A DNA stretch of 14,770 nt. Origin: Chrysochromulina parva (lineage: Eukaryota; Haptophyta; Prymnesiales; Chrysochromulinaceae). The stretch lies in contig PJAB01001399.1 in assembly GCA_002887195.1 (NCBI GenBank), positions 1 to 14,770 on the forward strand, in the 5' to 3' direction. The notes beneath the pieces are model-generated. The model did not search any database and was not told the DNA's origin. It saw only the letters and a list, made by a program, of their open reading frames with translations. Shown here in pieces: positions 14,138-14,770 of this stretch; the first letter of the stretch is position 1, and each line of letters begins with the position of its first letter. Both the position numbers and the translations under genes were made by a program.

Positions 14138-14770
14138 TCATTTCCAGCCCGGATGGGCCACGTTGGAAGAGACCCACGGCTGCGCGCTGGCATTCATGGC
14201 CGGCGCCGGCATGCATTGAGGTAGGTGGCTCGATGCATGAGCATGCCCTGCTGGCCCCGCCGTGGAAGGCGTGTCCGGCGCCAGTGATGCCGCCCCAGGC
14301 GCCGGCGCCTGCGCCGCCGCATGCGCCGCTGCCGACGCCGCTGCCGCTGCCGCTGCTACTGCGCTCGGGTTGTATGCCGACTGCTGAGCGTAGCCCGAGT
14401 ACCCCGGGGGCGGCGACTGCTGCTGCTGCTGCTGAAAGTAGGCGAACATCGCGGCGTAGTGCTGATCATAGGCCGCCCAGCCGCTCATGCCGCCCACACC
14501 GTACTGGCCCGCCATCGTTGCGTTCGCCAAAAAGGGTTGCGACGAACCGCCAAATGCAGGGTGGGCAGGGGCGCCGAAAGGCGGAACGCCGTGGGGCGCC
14601 ATGAGATGAGGGCACTGTGGCGCGGGTGACATGTGAAAGGGCGGGTGCGTCGGCCCGTAGTACTGCATCATGACCGCCGCCTGCTGCTGCTGCGCTTGCG
14701 TCGCTGCCTGTATCCCCGCAACGTATGCCGCCTGGATGGCAGGGTCATGAAAGCTTGGAAAGACTCCCGT
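14138..14770 (-). CDS. Low-complexity Q/Y/G/A-rich protein, C-terminal part, runs off right edge
   Basis: The minus frame is open from the window edge to the stop at 14140-14138, giving 210 residues; the N-terminus lies outside. It holds short poly-Gln runs (4 and 6), a Pro/His/Met/Gly-rich segment, repeated Tyr-Gly pairs (GQYGVGG, GYSGYAQQ) and an Ala-rich block. This composition is typical of disordered, prion-like tails on RNA-binding proteins and transcription regulators, but no folded domain is visible here, so function cannot be assigned. There are in-frame ATGs (for example 14671), but the open frame continues upstream with the same composition, so they are probably internal. Confidence 0.65.
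   Translation of the reverse strand, partial: TGVFPSFHDPAIQAAYVAGIQAATQAQQQQAAVMMQYYGPTHPPFHMSPAPQCPHLMAPHGVPPFGAPAHPAFGGSSQPFLANATMAGQYGVGGMSGWAAYDQHYAAMFAYFQQQQQQSPPPGYSGYAQQSAYNPSAVAAAAAAASAAAHAAAQAPAPGAASLAPDTPSTAGPAGHAHASSHLPQCMPAPAMNASAQPWVSSNVAHPGWK
14413..14434 (-). repeat. CAG/CTG repeat encoding poly-Gln
   Basis: A run of CTG/TTG-type codon complements (plus-strand GCTGCTGCTGCTG) encodes six glutamines in the Q/Y-rich protein. A shorter run encoding four glutamines lies near 14680-14692. Confidence 0.75.

Noticed and set aside
14199..14210. 12-bp GCCGGCGCCGGC palindrome as a regulatory site
   Set aside because: It lies within the Q/Y-rich coding region and encodes part of a Pro/Ala stretch; such palindromes are expected in GC-rich coding DNA.

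Overview
The window looks like nuclear DNA of a eukaryotic, flagellated, GC-rich alga, with a haptophyte-like lineage my best guess (inference). The evidence is: genes on both strands separated by long non-coding gaps, two short GT-AG introns that restore reading frames, a sperm-tail PG-rich repeat protein of the kind found in cilia and flagella, a Ser/Thr kinase of eukaryotic type, fibronectin type III domains, and secreted cysteine-rich repeats. There is no operon structure, rRNA, tRNA, CRISPR array or recognisable transposon.

Layout, left to right: (1) the 5' part of a PG-rich-repeat (SHIPPO/STPGR) protein, minus strand, running off the left edge; (2) a two-exon GrpE co-chaperone with a predicted membrane segment, minus; (3) UDP-glucose 4-epimerase (GalE) with an N-terminal targeting presequence, plus; (4) a 1.3-kb gap with an AT-rich island and an 11-bp minisatellite; (5) a CAMK/CHK1-like Ser/Thr kinase, minus; (6) a small two-exon single-pass membrane protein with a Ser-repeat tail, plus; (7) an 0.84-kb gap; (8) a two-half VOC/glyoxalase-fold protein, minus; (9) a 1628-residue single-pass receptor-like protein with cysteine-rich repeats, an unassigned beta-rich region, about five FN3-like domains, a transmembrane segment and an acidic tail ending in a small globular domain, plus; (10) a 0.5-kb gap with a 35-bp-period duplication; (11) the C-terminal part of a low-complexity Q/Y/G/A-rich protein, minus, running off the right edge.

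Genes 2/3, 5/6 and 8/9 are head-to-head pairs with start-to-start gaps of about 108, 270 and 295 bp, so shared bidirectional promoters are likely. The genes do not form one obvious pathway. The most unusual object is the receptor-like protein: five cysteine-rich units with identical eight-Cys spacing, FN3-like domains with extra cysteines, a perfect 21-bp tandem repeat that expands what appears to be the FG loop of the last FN3-like domain, and a C-terminal intracellular domain I cannot assign but which reads like a beta-grasp (PB1/ubiquitin-like) fold.
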